Shown here one piece after another: positions 19,828-28,891 of a DNA stretch of 64,000 nucleotides; position 1 is the first letter of the stretch, and every line of letters begins with the position of its first letter. A program made the position numbers and the translations under genes. The notes under the pieces were generated by a model. The model saw nothing but the letters and a program-made list of their open reading frames with translations. It was not told the DNA's origin and did not search any database. The stretch comes from Aquimarina sp. AU474 (GTDB taxonomy: Bacteria > Bacteroidota > Bacteroidia > Flavobacteriales > Flavobacteriaceae), in assembly GCF_900312815.1 (NCBI RefSeq), contig NZ_OMPE01000009.1, forward strand, positions 1,488,001 through 1,552,000, in the 5' to 3' direction.

Positions 19828-21747
19828 ATGTTAAACATACACAACTTATCAATATCATTTGGAGGAGAGTACCTTTTTGAAGAAATCAGCTTCAGATTAA
19901 GTGCTGGGGACCGTGTAGGGTTGATAGGAAAAAATGGAGCAGGAAAATCCACAATGCTAAAGATTTTATCCAAAGAGCAAGAACCCGATACCGGGCAAAT
20001 TGCTATGGATAAAGAGGTGAAAATTGGCTTTTTAAAACAAGACATTGATTTTGTTCAAGGTAGAACAGTATTAGAAGAGGCGTACGAGGCTTTTGTCGAA
20101 ATTAAAAAGGCAGAACGCCAGATTGATAAAATTAACGCGCAATTGGCAGAACGTACAGATTATGAGAGTGATTCTTATAATGAGCTGATTACAGAACTTA
20201 GTGACCTTACACAACATTTCGAAATCATTGGCGGGTATAATTATGAAGGAGATACAGAACGTGTGTTGCAAGGTTTAGGGTTTGTAAGAGAAGATTTTGG
20301 TAGATTAACCGATACCTTTTCTGGGGGATGGCGAATGCGTATTGAATTGGCTAAGCTGTTATTGCAAAACAATGATATATTATTACTAGATGAGCCTACT
20401 AACCACTTAGATATAGAATCTATAATATGGTTAGAGAACTTCTTAAAGAGCTACTCGGGGGTAGTAATAATAGTATCTCACGATAAAATGTTCCTCGATA
20501 ACGTTACTAATCGTACCATTGAGATTTCTCTGGGGCGTATTTATGATTACAATACCTATTACTCTAAGTATTTGGTGCTTCGTAAGGAAATGCGAGAACA
20601 ACAATTAGCAACTCAAAAAAATCAATCCAAACAAATTGAACAAACCGAAAAACTGATTGAAAAGTTTAGAGCAAAGGCTTCTAAAGCTTCGATGGCGCAA
20701 TCATTGATTAAAAAATTAGATAAAATAGAGCGTATTGAAGTAGATGAAGATGATAATGCAGTTATGAATGTTAGCTTTCCTATAAGTATACAACCAGGAA
20801 AAGTGGTAATTGAGGCAGATGATGTAGGTAAATCATATGGCGAAAAAGAGATTCTGAAGGATATTAATCTTTTGGTAGAACGCGGGTCTAAAATAGCATT
20901 TGTTGGTCAAAATGGTCAAGGTAAAACTACATTAGCCAAAATTGTTATTGATGAAATATCACATGAAGGAAATCTAAAACTCGGTCATAATGTTCAAATC
21001 GGATATTTTGCTCAAAATCAATCCGAATATTTGGATGGTGATATAACTGTTCATGAAACCATGATCAATGCTGCTAATGAGAAAAATCGTAGCAAAGTTC
21101 GGGATATGTTAGGTTCTTTTTTATTTAGAGGAGATGAAGTAGATAAAAAAGTAAAAGTGTTATCAGGAGGTGAGCGTAATAGATTAGCATTGTGTAAAAT
21201 GTTGCTAGAACCTTTTAATGTGTTGGTGATGGATGAACCTACCAATCATTTGGATATTAAATCTAAAAATGTATTAAAAGAAGCCTTAAAAAGTTTTGAA
21301 GGTACGCTTATACTCGTTTCGCATGATAGGGATTTTCTTCAGGGATTAAGTAATACCGTTTACGAATTCAAGAATAAACAAATCAAAGAATATCTAGGGG
21401 ATATAGATTTTTATTTAGAGCAACGCAGGGTTGATGACCTTAGGGATATAGAAAAGAAAGACAAGCAACAAAAAGAAGTATCAAGCACAAAAGAGACTGC
21501 AAAACAATCCTATCAAGATCAAAAGAAATTAAAATCACTCAACAATAAATTGAGTAATGTAGAGGCCAAAATCAATAAGCTTGAAAAAGAAATAAAAGAA
21601 ATTGATTTAGAATTAGCTATCAATTATGATAAAACTATCGAAAAACCCAATTTTTTTGATTCTTATCAAGCAAAAAAGGACCTTTTGGTAACGTTAATGG
21701 AAGATTGGGAGACAACGCAAGGAGAAATAGACCAAATAACAAACTAA
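19828..21747 (+). CDS. ABC-F family ATPase
   Basis: This soluble protein has two ABC domains and no membrane segment, as in ribosome-acting ABC-F translation factors (Uup/EttA/ABCF3-like). Walker A motifs are GKNGAGKST (near residue 37) and GQNGQGKTT (near 363). The signature sequences are FSGGWRMRIELAK and LSGGERNRLALCK. A charged linker separates the domains, and a C-terminal coiled coil (KLKSLNNKLSNVEAKINKLE) resembles Uup. The 639-residue length is typical. A role in ribosome quality control or antibiotic protection cannot be distinguished. Confidence 0.95.
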   Translation: MLNIHNLSISFGGEYLFEEISFRLSAGDRVGLIGKNGAGKSTMLKILSKEQEPDTGQIAMDKEVKIGFLKQDIDFVQGRTVLEEAYEAFVEIKKAERQIDKINAQLAERTDYESDSYNELITELSDLTQHFEIIGGYNYEGDTERVLQGLGFVREDFGRLTDTFSGGWRMRIELAKLLLQNNDILLLDEPTNHLDIESIIWLENFLKSYSGVVIIVSHDKMFLDNVTNRTIEISLGRIYDYNTYYSKYLVLRKEMREQQLATQKNQSKQIEQTEKLIEKFRAKASKASMAQSLIKKLDKIERIEVDEDDNAVMNVSFPISIQPGKVVIEADDVGKSYGEKEILKDINLLVERGSKIAFVGQNGQGKTTLAKIVIDEISHEGNLKLGHNVQIGYFAQNQSEYLDGDITVHETMINAANEKNRSKVRDMLGSFLFRGDEVDKKVKVLSGGERNRLALCKMLLEPFNVLVMDEPTNHLDIKSKNVLKEALKSFEGTLILVSHDRDFLQGLSNTVYEFKNKQIKEYLGDIDFYLEQRRVDDLRDIEKKDKQQKEVSSTKETAKQSYQDQKKLKSLNNKLSNVEAKINKLEKEIKEIDLELAINYDKTIEKPNFFDSYQAKKDLLVTLMEDWETTQGEIDQITN

Positions 21748-21905
21748 TAAATATTGAGCATATTTTTGTTGAATTCGTAAAATCATCGTGATTATTTTTA
21801 ATATATATAGTAGTCCGAGGTTTTTTATGAGAATCTTGTAGAATGGTGAGGTTGTTTTACGATTACTAAAAAAATGGTATGTTACTTTTACGATATTTTT
21901 GCCTT

Positions 21906-21943
21906 TAGTTGCAGGTGCAACTAGATTTTTATGAATATTTTTG
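21906..21943 (+). promoter_or_regulatory. marR-type promoter with palindromic operator
   Basis: TAGTTGCA-GG-TGCAACTA (21906-21923) is a perfect 8+8 palindrome, the size and form of a MarR-dimer site. It covers a -33-like TTG (21909-21911). TATTTTTG (21936-21943) is a perfect -7 box, although the spacing of 24 is one longer than usual. The ATG of the regulator follows 28 bases later. Autorepression is inferred. Confidence 0.65.
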
Positions 21944-21971
21944 TACTCTGAAAAATTAAAAGTAAATATCT

Positions 21972-22430
21972 ATGAGTGATACAAAAGTCATCGATTTAAA
22001 TGCTCATGCTTTGTCTTGGGTGGGTAAAATTCATTATGATTTTGGATTTTTGGTGCAAAAGGCATTTGAGGAAAACGGAATTGATTTATCCAAAGAGCAG
22101 TGGAGTGTTTTGAAGAGATTATATGTTGATGATGGACAGCCACAAAATGATCTAGCTTTTATTACCCACAGGGATAAAACCTCAATGACTAGATTAGTGA
22201 ATACCATGGAAAGTAAAAATCTTGTGGTTCGAAAAAGTGATGAGAATGATCGAAGAGTGAATCGTATCTTTCTAACAAATCATGGTAAAGAGGTTATAGC
22301 AAAAGTGCGACCTATAATGTATGATTTGATTCCTATGGTACAAGAAAGTTTGGATGATCAAGAAATAGAAGTTTTAATCACTGCTTTAAAAAAAGTGAAA
22401 GCAAAAATTGCAGAGATAGCAGAAGAATAA
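21972..22430 (+). CDS. MarR family transcriptional regulator
   Basis: The 152-residue protein has the winged-helix layout of MarR: KEQWSVLKRLYVDDGQPQNDLA, then the recognition helix region THRDKTSMTRLVNTMESKNLVVRK, then the wing DENDRRVNRIFLT. MarR dimers usually repress efflux genes and their own gene until a small ligand binds. Here an RND efflux set follows 175 bases downstream after a terminator, so control of that pump is a reasonable inference. Confidence 0.93.
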   Translation: MSDTKVIDLNAHALSWVGKIHYDFGFLVQKAFEENGIDLSKEQWSVLKRLYVDDGQPQNDLAFITHRDKTSMTRLVNTMESKNLVVRKSDENDRRVNRIFLTNHGKEVIAKVRPIMYDLIPMVQESLDDQEIEVLITALKKVKAKIAEIAEE

Positions 22431-22452
22431 TAGTCATAATTTTTGACCTTTA

Positions 22453-22481
22453 AAAACACCTATTCAATAGGTGTTTTTTTT
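22453..22481 (+). terminator. Terminator after marR-type gene
   Basis: The stem AAAACACCTATT / AATAGGTGTTTT around a single C is followed by a T run. It separates the regulator from the efflux operon. Confidence 0.85.
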
Positions 22482-22553
22482 GTTTTTATCTCTTCGAAAA
22501 TTCACCTTTTAATTTTTATGAGTTCTTTAACTGCAACCTAACTGGGTTGTTGA

Positions 22554-22561
22554 TAGTTTTG
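22554..22561 (+). promoter_or_regulatory. Possible -7 element of the efflux operon
   Basis: TAGTTTTG matches TAnnTTTG perfectly, 44 bases before the adaptor ATG. No good -33 TTG is correctly spaced. TGCAAC (22532-22537), a half-site of the palindrome before the MarR gene, lies about 17 bases upstream. Confidence 0.45.
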
Positions 22562-22605
22562 TGCAGCTTTTTGTAAATAAGAATAAGGCGTAAACAAAAT
22601 AATGT

Positions 22606-23760
22606 ATGAGAAAAATAGTACTTTCTATACTTGGAGTAGTGTTAATAGCAGTAGCTCTTTTTTTTGCTAAAACAATTGTAGATAGCAAAAAAAGAATTAA
22701 ACCTCGATCTGCCAAAGTGATCAAAACGGTCTTTGTGGATACCGTACAAAATAGGACTGTGCCTATTATTATTGCTGCCAATGGTACTCTTACCGCAAAA
22801 AGACGACTAGAATTGTTCTCAGAGGTGCAAGGTGTGTTTAGAGGAGGATCTAAACTTTTTAAAACAGGTCAAAAATACAGTACAGGTCAAACTTTAATAA
22901 GGATTGATGCATCAGAGTATTATGCTAGCGTTCAATCGGCCAAAAGTAATTTGTATAATTTGGTGACTTCGATAATGCCCGATCTGCGATTAGACTATCC
23001 TGAGATTTATGATAAATGGCAAGTCTATTTAAATACCTTAGATATGAATAAGACTACGCCACCACTGCCTGAAACCACCTCAGAAAAAGAAAAGTATTTT
23101 ATTACCGGAAGAAATATCTATTCGACATATTATAATGTTAAAAATCTAGAACAACGTCTGGCAAAATATACCATATCTGCACCATTTGAAGGAGTACTTA
23201 CTGAAGCTTTGGTAAATGAAGGTACTTTGATACGACAAGGACAAAAATTAGGAGAGTACATTAATACCAATGTATATGAGATGGAAGTCGCCGTTGGAAA
23301 AGAATATGGAGATTTACTTGAGATCGGAAAATCAGTAAAACTCTCAGATTTAAATAATACCAAGACATTTACAGGAGTAGTAACTCGAATCAATGGTAGA
23401 GTAGACCAATCTACACAAACGATAACCGCTTTTATAGAAATAAAAGAACCTTCACTTAGAGAAGGAATGTATCTCGAAGCTAATCTAGATGCCAAATCCG
23501 AAGAAAATGCCATAGAGATTAACAGAAGCTTGCTTCAAGAAGGAAACCAAATCTTTGTAGTTAGAGATAGTATTTTGGATATGATTAATGTAAATCCAGT
23601 ATATTTTTCGGATAAAAAAGTGGTGCTCAAAGGGATTCCAGATCAGACCATTATTTTGTCAAAAAGTGTTCCTGGTGCTTATGCTGGCATGCTCATTTCT
23701 GTATATGGATCTAAGAAAACTAAAGTTAGAGAGAAGTCTAATAGTAAAGCAGCACAATAA
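22606..23760 (+). CDS. RND efflux periplasmic adaptor (HlyD/MFP family)
   Basis: The membrane-fusion protein links an inner-membrane RND pump to an outer-membrane channel. One N-terminal membrane anchor (VLSILGVVLIAVALFFAKTI) is followed by a barrel-sandwich region with VQGVFRGGSKLFKTGQKYSTGQ and the matching lipoyl half APFEGVLTEALVNEGTLIRQGQ. The 384-residue length is typical. Its TAA stop overlaps the ATG of the pump by one base, so the two are translationally coupled. Confidence 0.94.
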   Translation: MRKIVLSILGVVLIAVALFFAKTIVDSKKRIKPRSAKVIKTVFVDTVQNRTVPIIIAANGTLTAKRRLELFSEVQGVFRGGSKLFKTGQKYSTGQTLIRIDASEYYASVQSAKSNLYNLVTSIMPDLRLDYPEIYDKWQVYLNTLDMNKTTPPLPETTSEKEKYFITGRNIYSTYYNVKNLEQRLAKYTISAPFEGVLTEALVNEGTLIRQGQKLGEYINTNVYEMEVAVGKEYGDLLEIGKSVKLSDLNNTKTFTGVVTRINGRVDQSTQTITAFIEIKEPSLREGMYLEANLDAKSEENAIEINRSLLQEGNQIFVVRDSILDMINVNPVYFSDKKVVLKGIPDQTIILSKSVPGAYAGMLISVYGSKKTKVREKSNSKAAQ

Positions 23761-26700
23761 TGAGAAAGATAATTGCATATTTTATCAAATATCATGTAGC
23801 TGTTAATGTAATAGTTCTTGCCTTCCTGATTTTTGGGGTTTTTGGAGCAATTTCATTAAAATCTTCATTCTTCCCTCTGGTAGATTCTAAAAACGTATCT
23901 ATAAATGTTACCTATCCGGGAGCTTCTCCGCAAGAGGTAGAAGAAGGGATTATTCTCAAAATAGAAGATAATCTAAAAGGATTAGATGGTGTGGATCGAG
24001 TAACATCGACATCAAGAGAAAATAGCGGATCTATAAACGTAGAAATCGAAAAAGGAAAAGATATCGATTTTATGCTGTTAGAGGTAAAGAATGCTGTAGA
24101 TCGTGTTCCTTCTTTTCCAACGGGTATGGAGCCTTTGGTAGTAGCCAAACAAGAAGCAATTCGTCCTACTATTAATTTTTCCGTAAGTGGTAATGATATT
24201 CCTTTGGGTACCTTAAAACAAATTGCCAGACAAATAGAAAATGACCTTAGAGGAATAGATGGGATTTCGCAAATTAATATTTCGGGATACCCTGCAGAAG
24301 AAATTGAAATAGCCGTAAACGAAAATAGCTTATTAGCATATAATTTGAGTTTCAATCAAGTTGCTCAAGCCGTTAGTCAAGCTAATATTTTAACAACAGG
24401 AGGAACAATCAAAACAGATACCGAAGAGTATCTTATTCGAGCTAATAATCGGTCGTATTATGGTCGTGAATTATCTAATCTTATTGTTAAAACAGATCCT
24501 TCTGGTCGAACAATACGCTTAAAAGATATTGCAGTATTGCGAGATCGTTTTTCTGAAACACCGAATGCAACATATTTTAATGGTAATCTTGCTGTTGATG
24601 TACAAATAACAAGTACAAACACCGAAGATTTGATCTCTTCGGCAGAAAAAGTAAAGGAGTATATAGAAGATTTTAATCAAAAGTATACCAATGTTCAATT
24701 AAATGTAATTAGTGATCGATCTATTACTTTGGTGCAACGAACAGAGCTCCTTACCGAAAATGCAATAATAGGGATGATTCTGGTTTTACTTTTTTTATCC
24801 TTATTCCTAAATACCCGCTTAGCATTTTGGGTAGCATTTGGATTGCCAATTGCTTTTTTGGGGATGTTTGTTTTTGCAGGACAATTTGGTGTTACTATTA
24901 ACGTATTATCCTTGTTTGGGATGATAATTGTAATCGGGATTTTAGTAGATGATGGTATTGTAATCGCCGAGAATATATATCAACATTATGAAAAAGGTAA
25001 GACCCCGGTACAGGCAGCCATTGATGGTACTATGGAGGTAATACCGCCTATTATATCTGCAATTATCACCACTATATTAGCCTTTAGTATTTTCTTGTTT
25101 TTAGATGGTCGTATTGGCGAATTTTTTGGAGAAGTTTCGGTAATTGTAATTCTTACACTTACGGTATCTCTAGTAGAAGCATTGATTATTCTTCCTGCGC
25201 ATTTGGCGCATTCTAAGGCGTTAAAGAAACAAGGTAAAGAAACCAAAACAGGAATAGCAGCAGTTTTTGCCAAATTAAGATATATCAACACGTTTGGTGA
25301 TCATATCATGGGGTGGCTAAGAGATAATGTCTATAGCCCTATGTTACGATTTGCATTGCAAAATAAACTGTTTACATTTTCATTATTTATTGTTTTACTG
25401 ATCCTAACTATTGGTAGTATTGGAGGAGGTATTGTTCGTACATCTATTTTCCCCCAGATTGCAAGTGATCAGGTAAGAATAACGCTTAATATGCCAAATG
25501 GTACTAATGAAAAAACAACAGATAGTATTATTTCTTTAATAGAACTAAGAGCGATTGAGGTTAATAAGCAACTTACCAAAGAGCATTTACAAGATCCTAT
25601 ATATGAGGATAAAGAATTATTTAAAAATATAATTAGTAATAGAGGTCCAGGATCTTCGTCAGCCGCGTTGGTGATAAATCTATTGCCAGGAGAGGAACGC
25701 CCGGATATAGTATCGGCATCTATGGTAACCAATCTTATTAGACAAAAAATGGGAGAGGTTAATGGAGTAGAAAGTTTGGTGTATGGTAGTGGCGGTAACT
25801 TTGGAGGAAGACCGGTTTCAGTGTCTTTATTGGGTAATAATATAGCCGAATTAAAAGCTGCAAAAAAAGAATTAAAAGAAACACTAGTTGGAAATGCGTT
25901 ATTAAAAGACGTTACCGATAATGACCCTGCCGGAATAAAAGAAATTAAATTAGAGTTAAAAGAGAACGCATACTTGTTGGGGTTAAACTTAAACGATGTG
26001 ATGAGACAAGTGCGATCAGGTTTCTTTGGAGTTCAAGCACAACGTTTTCAAAGAGGACAAGATGAGATTCGTGTATGGGTAAGGTATGATAGAGATAATC
26101 GTTCTTCGATTTCGGATCTAGAAGATATGCGCATCACTACGATATCTGGAGAAAAAATACCTCTTACCGAGATTGCCAATTATAGTATAGAGCGAGGCGA
26201 CGTTGCCGTAAATCATTTAGATGGGCGAAGAGAAATACAAATTTCTGCAGATCTTAAAAATCCAGAAACTACAAGTTCGACAGATATTCTTACCGAAATC
26301 CGTACGGTAACCATGCCAGAGATCTTATCTAAATACCCAACGGTTACACCTTCTTACGAAGGTCAAAATCGTGAGGCGGGCAAATTTTTGGGGTCATTGG
26401 GGCCAGTAGGACTTACGGTATTGGTTTTGATTTATATAACCATAGCATTTACGTTTAGAAGCTATAGTCAACCATTATTACTATTATTATTAATCCCATT
26501 AAGTTTGCCGGCAGTAGCTTTTGGGCATTGGGCTCATGGTTTTTCAATTAATCTATTATCATTATTAGGAATTATTGCTCTGATCGGGATCATGGTTAAT
26601 GATGGATTAGTCTTAATAGGTAAATTTAATAGTAATCTTAGAGAAGGGCTTACCTTTGATCAGGCCATTTATGAAGCAGGGAGATCTCGTTTTAGAGCCA

Positions 26701-26990
26701 TTTTTCTTACCTCACTAACCACTATTGCGGGATTAGCACCTCTTATTTTTGAAGAAAGTAGACAAGCAAAATTTTTAATCCCCATGGCTATTGCTATTGC
26801 TTACGGAATTGGTTTTGCTACTGTTCTTACACTATTAGTATTACCTTTATTTTTATCATTTAGTAATATGATAAAGGTAGGAACCAAGTGGTTAGTTACA
26901 GGTAATGCAATAACCAAAGAAGAAGTAGAACGAGCTATAATAGAGCAAAAAGATGAACATGAAGAACATCATCATGAAGTACAAGTATAA
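23760..26990 (+). CDS. RND efflux transporter permease (AcrB-like)
   Basis: The 1076-residue inner-membrane pump has the usual duplicated plan: helix 1, a large periplasmic loop (GASPQEVEEGI), helices 2-6 with GILVDDGIVIAENIYQH, a second loop, and helices 8-12 with GIMVNDGLVLIGKFN. The Asp-Asp of the first half (DDGIVIAEN) is the proton-relay position. The substrate is unknown; the lack of Met-rich or metal motifs argues for a hydrophobic-compound (HAE1-like) pump. The following TolC-like gene overlaps its 3' end. Confidence 0.95.
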   Translation: MRKIIAYFIKYHVAVNVIVLAFLIFGVFGAISLKSSFFPLVDSKNVSINVTYPGASPQEVEEGIILKIEDNLKGLDGVDRVTSTSRENSGSINVEIEKGKDIDFMLLEVKNAVDRVPSFPTGMEPLVVAKQEAIRPTINFSVSGNDIPLGTLKQIARQIENDLRGIDGISQINISGYPAEEIEIAVNENSLLAYNLSFNQVAQAVSQANILTTGGTIKTDTEEYLIRANNRSYYGRELSNLIVKTDPSGRTIRLKDIAVLRDRFSETPNATYFNGNLAVDVQITSTNTEDLISSAEKVKEYIEDFNQKYTNVQLNVISDRSITLVQRTELLTENAIIGMILVLLFLSLFLNTRLAFWVAFGLPIAFLGMFVFAGQFGVTINVLSLFGMIIVIGILVDDGIVIAENIYQHYEKGKTPVQAAIDGTMEVIPPIISAIITTILAFSIFLFLDGRIGEFFGEVSVIVILTLTVSLVEALIILPAHLAHSKALKKQGKETKTGIAAVFAKLRYINTFGDHIMGWLRDNVYSPMLRFALQNKLFTFSLFIVLLILTIGSIGGGIVRTSIFPQIASDQVRITLNMPNGTNEKTTDSIISLIELRAIEVNKQLTKEHLQDPIYEDKELFKNIISNRGPGSSSAALVINLLPGEERPDIVSASMVTNLIRQKMGEVNGVESLVYGSGGNFGGRPVSVSLLGNNIAELKAAKKELKETLVGNALLKDVTDNDPAGIKEIKLELKENAYLLGLNLNDVMRQVRSGFFGVQAQRFQRGQDEIRVWVRYDRDNRSSISDLEDMRITTISGEKIPLTEIANYSIERGDVAVNHLDGRREIQISADLKNPETTSSTDILTEIRTVTMPEILSKYPTVTPSYEGQNREAGKFLGSLGPVGLTVLVLIYITIAFTFRSYSQPLLLLLLIPLSLPAVAFGHWAHGFSINLLSLLGIIALIGIMVNDGLVLIGKFNSNLREGLTFDQAIYEAGRSRFRAIFLTSLTTIAGLAPLIFEESRQAKFLIPMAIAIAYGIGFATVLTLLVLPLFLSFSNMIKVGTKWLVTGNAITKEEVERAIIEQKDEHEEHHHEVQV

Positions 26991-28332
26991 GTCTACCGCT
27001 ATAGTAGTGTTACTTTTGTTAGTAGTTTCTGTAAGTGCAACTGCCCAAAAATTAACCAAAGCCGAAGCTATAAGGCTTACGTTAGAAAATAATTTCGGGA
27101 TATTGGTAGCAACCAATAATATTGAAGTATCCAAAAACAATAAAAATATCCTTAATTCTGGATATTTACCAACGCTTAGTGCTGCAGCCGGAGGAACTTA
27201 TCAATCGGCAAATAGTAATACGAGTTTTCAAGGTGCTATTGATCCTAATACAGGAGCGCCACGAGCAGATATTGAAATAGATGATGCAGAAACACAACGA
27301 TATAATGCATCATTAAACCTTAACTACACGTTATTTGATGGTTTAGGAAGGTTTTATAATTACAAAAGACTCAAGGAGCAATATAATCTTACCGAATTAC
27401 AAGCAAGAGAAACGATAGAAAATACGATCGTGCAGTTGTTTACTGTGTATTACGAAGTGGCAAGATTATCAGAAAATATCGGAATTCTTGAAGAAACATT
27501 AAGGATCTCACAAGAACGTGTGTCGAGATCTAATTATCAATTTGATTATGGGCAAAATACTAAACTTAATGTACTCAATGCAGAAGTTGATGTCGCTAAT
27601 GATAGTATTAATTTGTTGAATGCAAAACAACAACTAATTAATACCAAGCGAGATTTAAATGTAATTCTTGCAGATGATTTAGAAAATGAATTTGAAGCAG
27701 ATACCGTTGTTAAGTTTATTCCAAAATTATTATTAGATGAGTATATGGATTCATCTGTAGAGAATAATGTTACTTTATTACAAAACCAAAGTAATATCAG
27801 AATCAGTGAGTATGATATTAGAGTAAGTAAATCTGGATATTTGCCTACGATTGGATTAACAGGTTCTTATGGGTGGAATGAGAACAGAAACCCGCCATCG
27901 GCTTTTTTTCCTGGTAATGTAGCCGATACGTATACACTTTCTGCAGGAGTAAATCTTACCTGGAATCTTTTTGATGGAGGAGGAACTGCTACTAGAGTTA
28001 AGAATGCAAAAATTGCTTTGGACAATCAAGAAATTGCCAAAAACAGAATAGAACAGGATGTAAAGAGAAATATGGCCAATGCATTAGGTAATTATAAAAA
28101 CAGACTGAGTGTATACGCCATTCAACGGCAAAATGTACTTACTAATCAAAATAATTTTGAACGATCAAAAGAACGATTCAAATTAGGTCAGATAACCTCT
28201 ATAGAGTTCAGGCAGGCGCAAATTAATTTGATATTAGCCGAAACGAATAAGAACGCGGCAAAATACGATGCTAAGATAGCCGAGCTGCAACTTTTACAAC
28301 TTACAGGACAGCTACTTAATATTGAGTTTTAA
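26974..28332 (+). CDS. TolC family outer-membrane channel
   Basis: This is the exit duct of the tripartite pump. It has a signal peptide (MKYKYKSTAIVVLLLLV, ending ATAQ) and two similar long helical halves: SGYLPTLSAAAGGTY and KSGYLPTIGLTGSYG mark the paired repeats, with FDYGQNTKLNVLNAEVD and FKLGQITSIEFRQAQ as the matching helix motifs. I chose ATG at 26974, which gives a clean signal peptide; ATG at 26953 would add seven charged residues. It overlaps the pump gene by 17 bases. Confidence 0.94.
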   Translation: MKYKYKSTAIVVLLLLVVSVSATAQKLTKAEAIRLTLENNFGILVATNNIEVSKNNKNILNSGYLPTLSAAAGGTYQSANSNTSFQGAIDPNTGAPRADIEIDDAETQRYNASLNLNYTLFDGLGRFYNYKRLKEQYNLTELQARETIENTIVQLFTVYYEVARLSENIGILEETLRISQERVSRSNYQFDYGQNTKLNVLNAEVDVANDSINLLNAKQQLINTKRDLNVILADDLENEFEADTVVKFIPKLLLDEYMDSSVENNVTLLQNQSNIRISEYDIRVSKSGYLPTIGLTGSYGWNENRNPPSAFFPGNVADTYTLSAGVNLTWNLFDGGGTATRVKNAKIALDNQEIAKNRIEQDVKRNMANALGNYKNRLSVYAIQRQNVLTNQNNFERSKERFKLGQITSIEFRQAQINLILAETNKNAAKYDAKIAELQLLQLTGQLLNIEF

Positions 28333-28380
28333 GTTATATATACTTTTGGTATATTACTAACTTGTACTATATAATACACG

Positions 28381-28563
28381 ATGTTTGAACATTTTTTTCA
28401 ATGCCCATACTGTTGGGAAGAAATATCGATGCTACTAGATCCTTCTGTAACATATCAAATTTATGTCGAAGATTGTGAGGTATGCTGTAATCCTATAGAG
28501 CTACATTCACGATTTGAAGAGCAGGAACTTATAAGTTTTGAAGCTATAAGTATAGAACAATGA
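28381..28563 (+). CDS. CPXCG motif-containing cysteine-rich protein
   Basis: The 60-residue protein has two Cys pairs, CPYC (residues 8-11) and CEVC (32-35), next to CNPIEL. This is the small zinc-ribbon family known as CPXCG proteins, function unknown. It follows the TolC-like gene by 48 bases and may be the last gene of that transcript. Confidence 0.88.
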   Translation: MFEHFFQCPYCWEEISMLLDPSVTYQIYVEDCEVCCNPIELHSRFEEQELISFEAISIEQ

Positions 28564-28623
28564 ATATAACATCTTAATTTGAAGTCACTTGTATTATTTT
28601 TTACTTTTTTAATATAAATAGTG

Positions 28624-28653
28624 TTGTTTAAATTAAAAATGGTTGTATATTTG
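28624..28653 (+). promoter_or_regulatory. tRNA promoter (Bacteroidota type)
   Basis: TTG (28624-28626), 19 bases, then TATATTTG (28646-28653) match the consensus; the tRNA starts 12 bases after the -7 box. Confidence 0.75.
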
Positions 28654-28664
28654 CCGTCCAATAG

Positions 28665-28737
28665 CGCGGGATAGAGCAGTAGGCAGCTCGTCGGGCTCAT
28701 AACCCGAAGGTCACAGGTTCGAGTCCTGTTCCCGCTA
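28665..28737 (+). tRNA. Initiator tRNA-fMet (anticodon CAT)
   Basis: The cloverleaf folds fully. The acceptor strands CGCGGGA and TCCCGCT leave base 1 (C) unpaired with T72, the initiator hallmark. The anticodon stem TCGGG/CCCGA carries three consecutive G-C pairs, also an initiator mark, around the loop CTCATAA. The T-loop is TTCGAGT between ACAGG and CCTGT. The discriminator is A and the 3' CCA is not encoded. Confidence 0.96.
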
Positions 28738-28742
28738 CGAAG

Positions 28743-28773
28743 AAAACCAGTTGTGAAAACAACTGGTTTTTTT
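28743..28773 (+). terminator. Terminator after tRNA
   Basis: The stem AAAACCAGTTGT / ACAACTGGTTTT with loop GAAA is followed by T residues, 6 bases after the tRNA. Confidence 0.9.
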
Positions 28774-28891
28774 ATACCCAAAAATCTGATGCCCTGCATC
28801 AAAGAAAGCCTCTTGATTCATAAAGAAGCTACATTTCCATTTTTATCATTGATGATTTTTGAAACTATAAAATCTTTTTTTCATTTTGAAA

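Noticed and set aside
24986..25732. Minus-strand frames within the RND pump gene
   Set aside because: Shadows of a real coding gene with no family resemblance.
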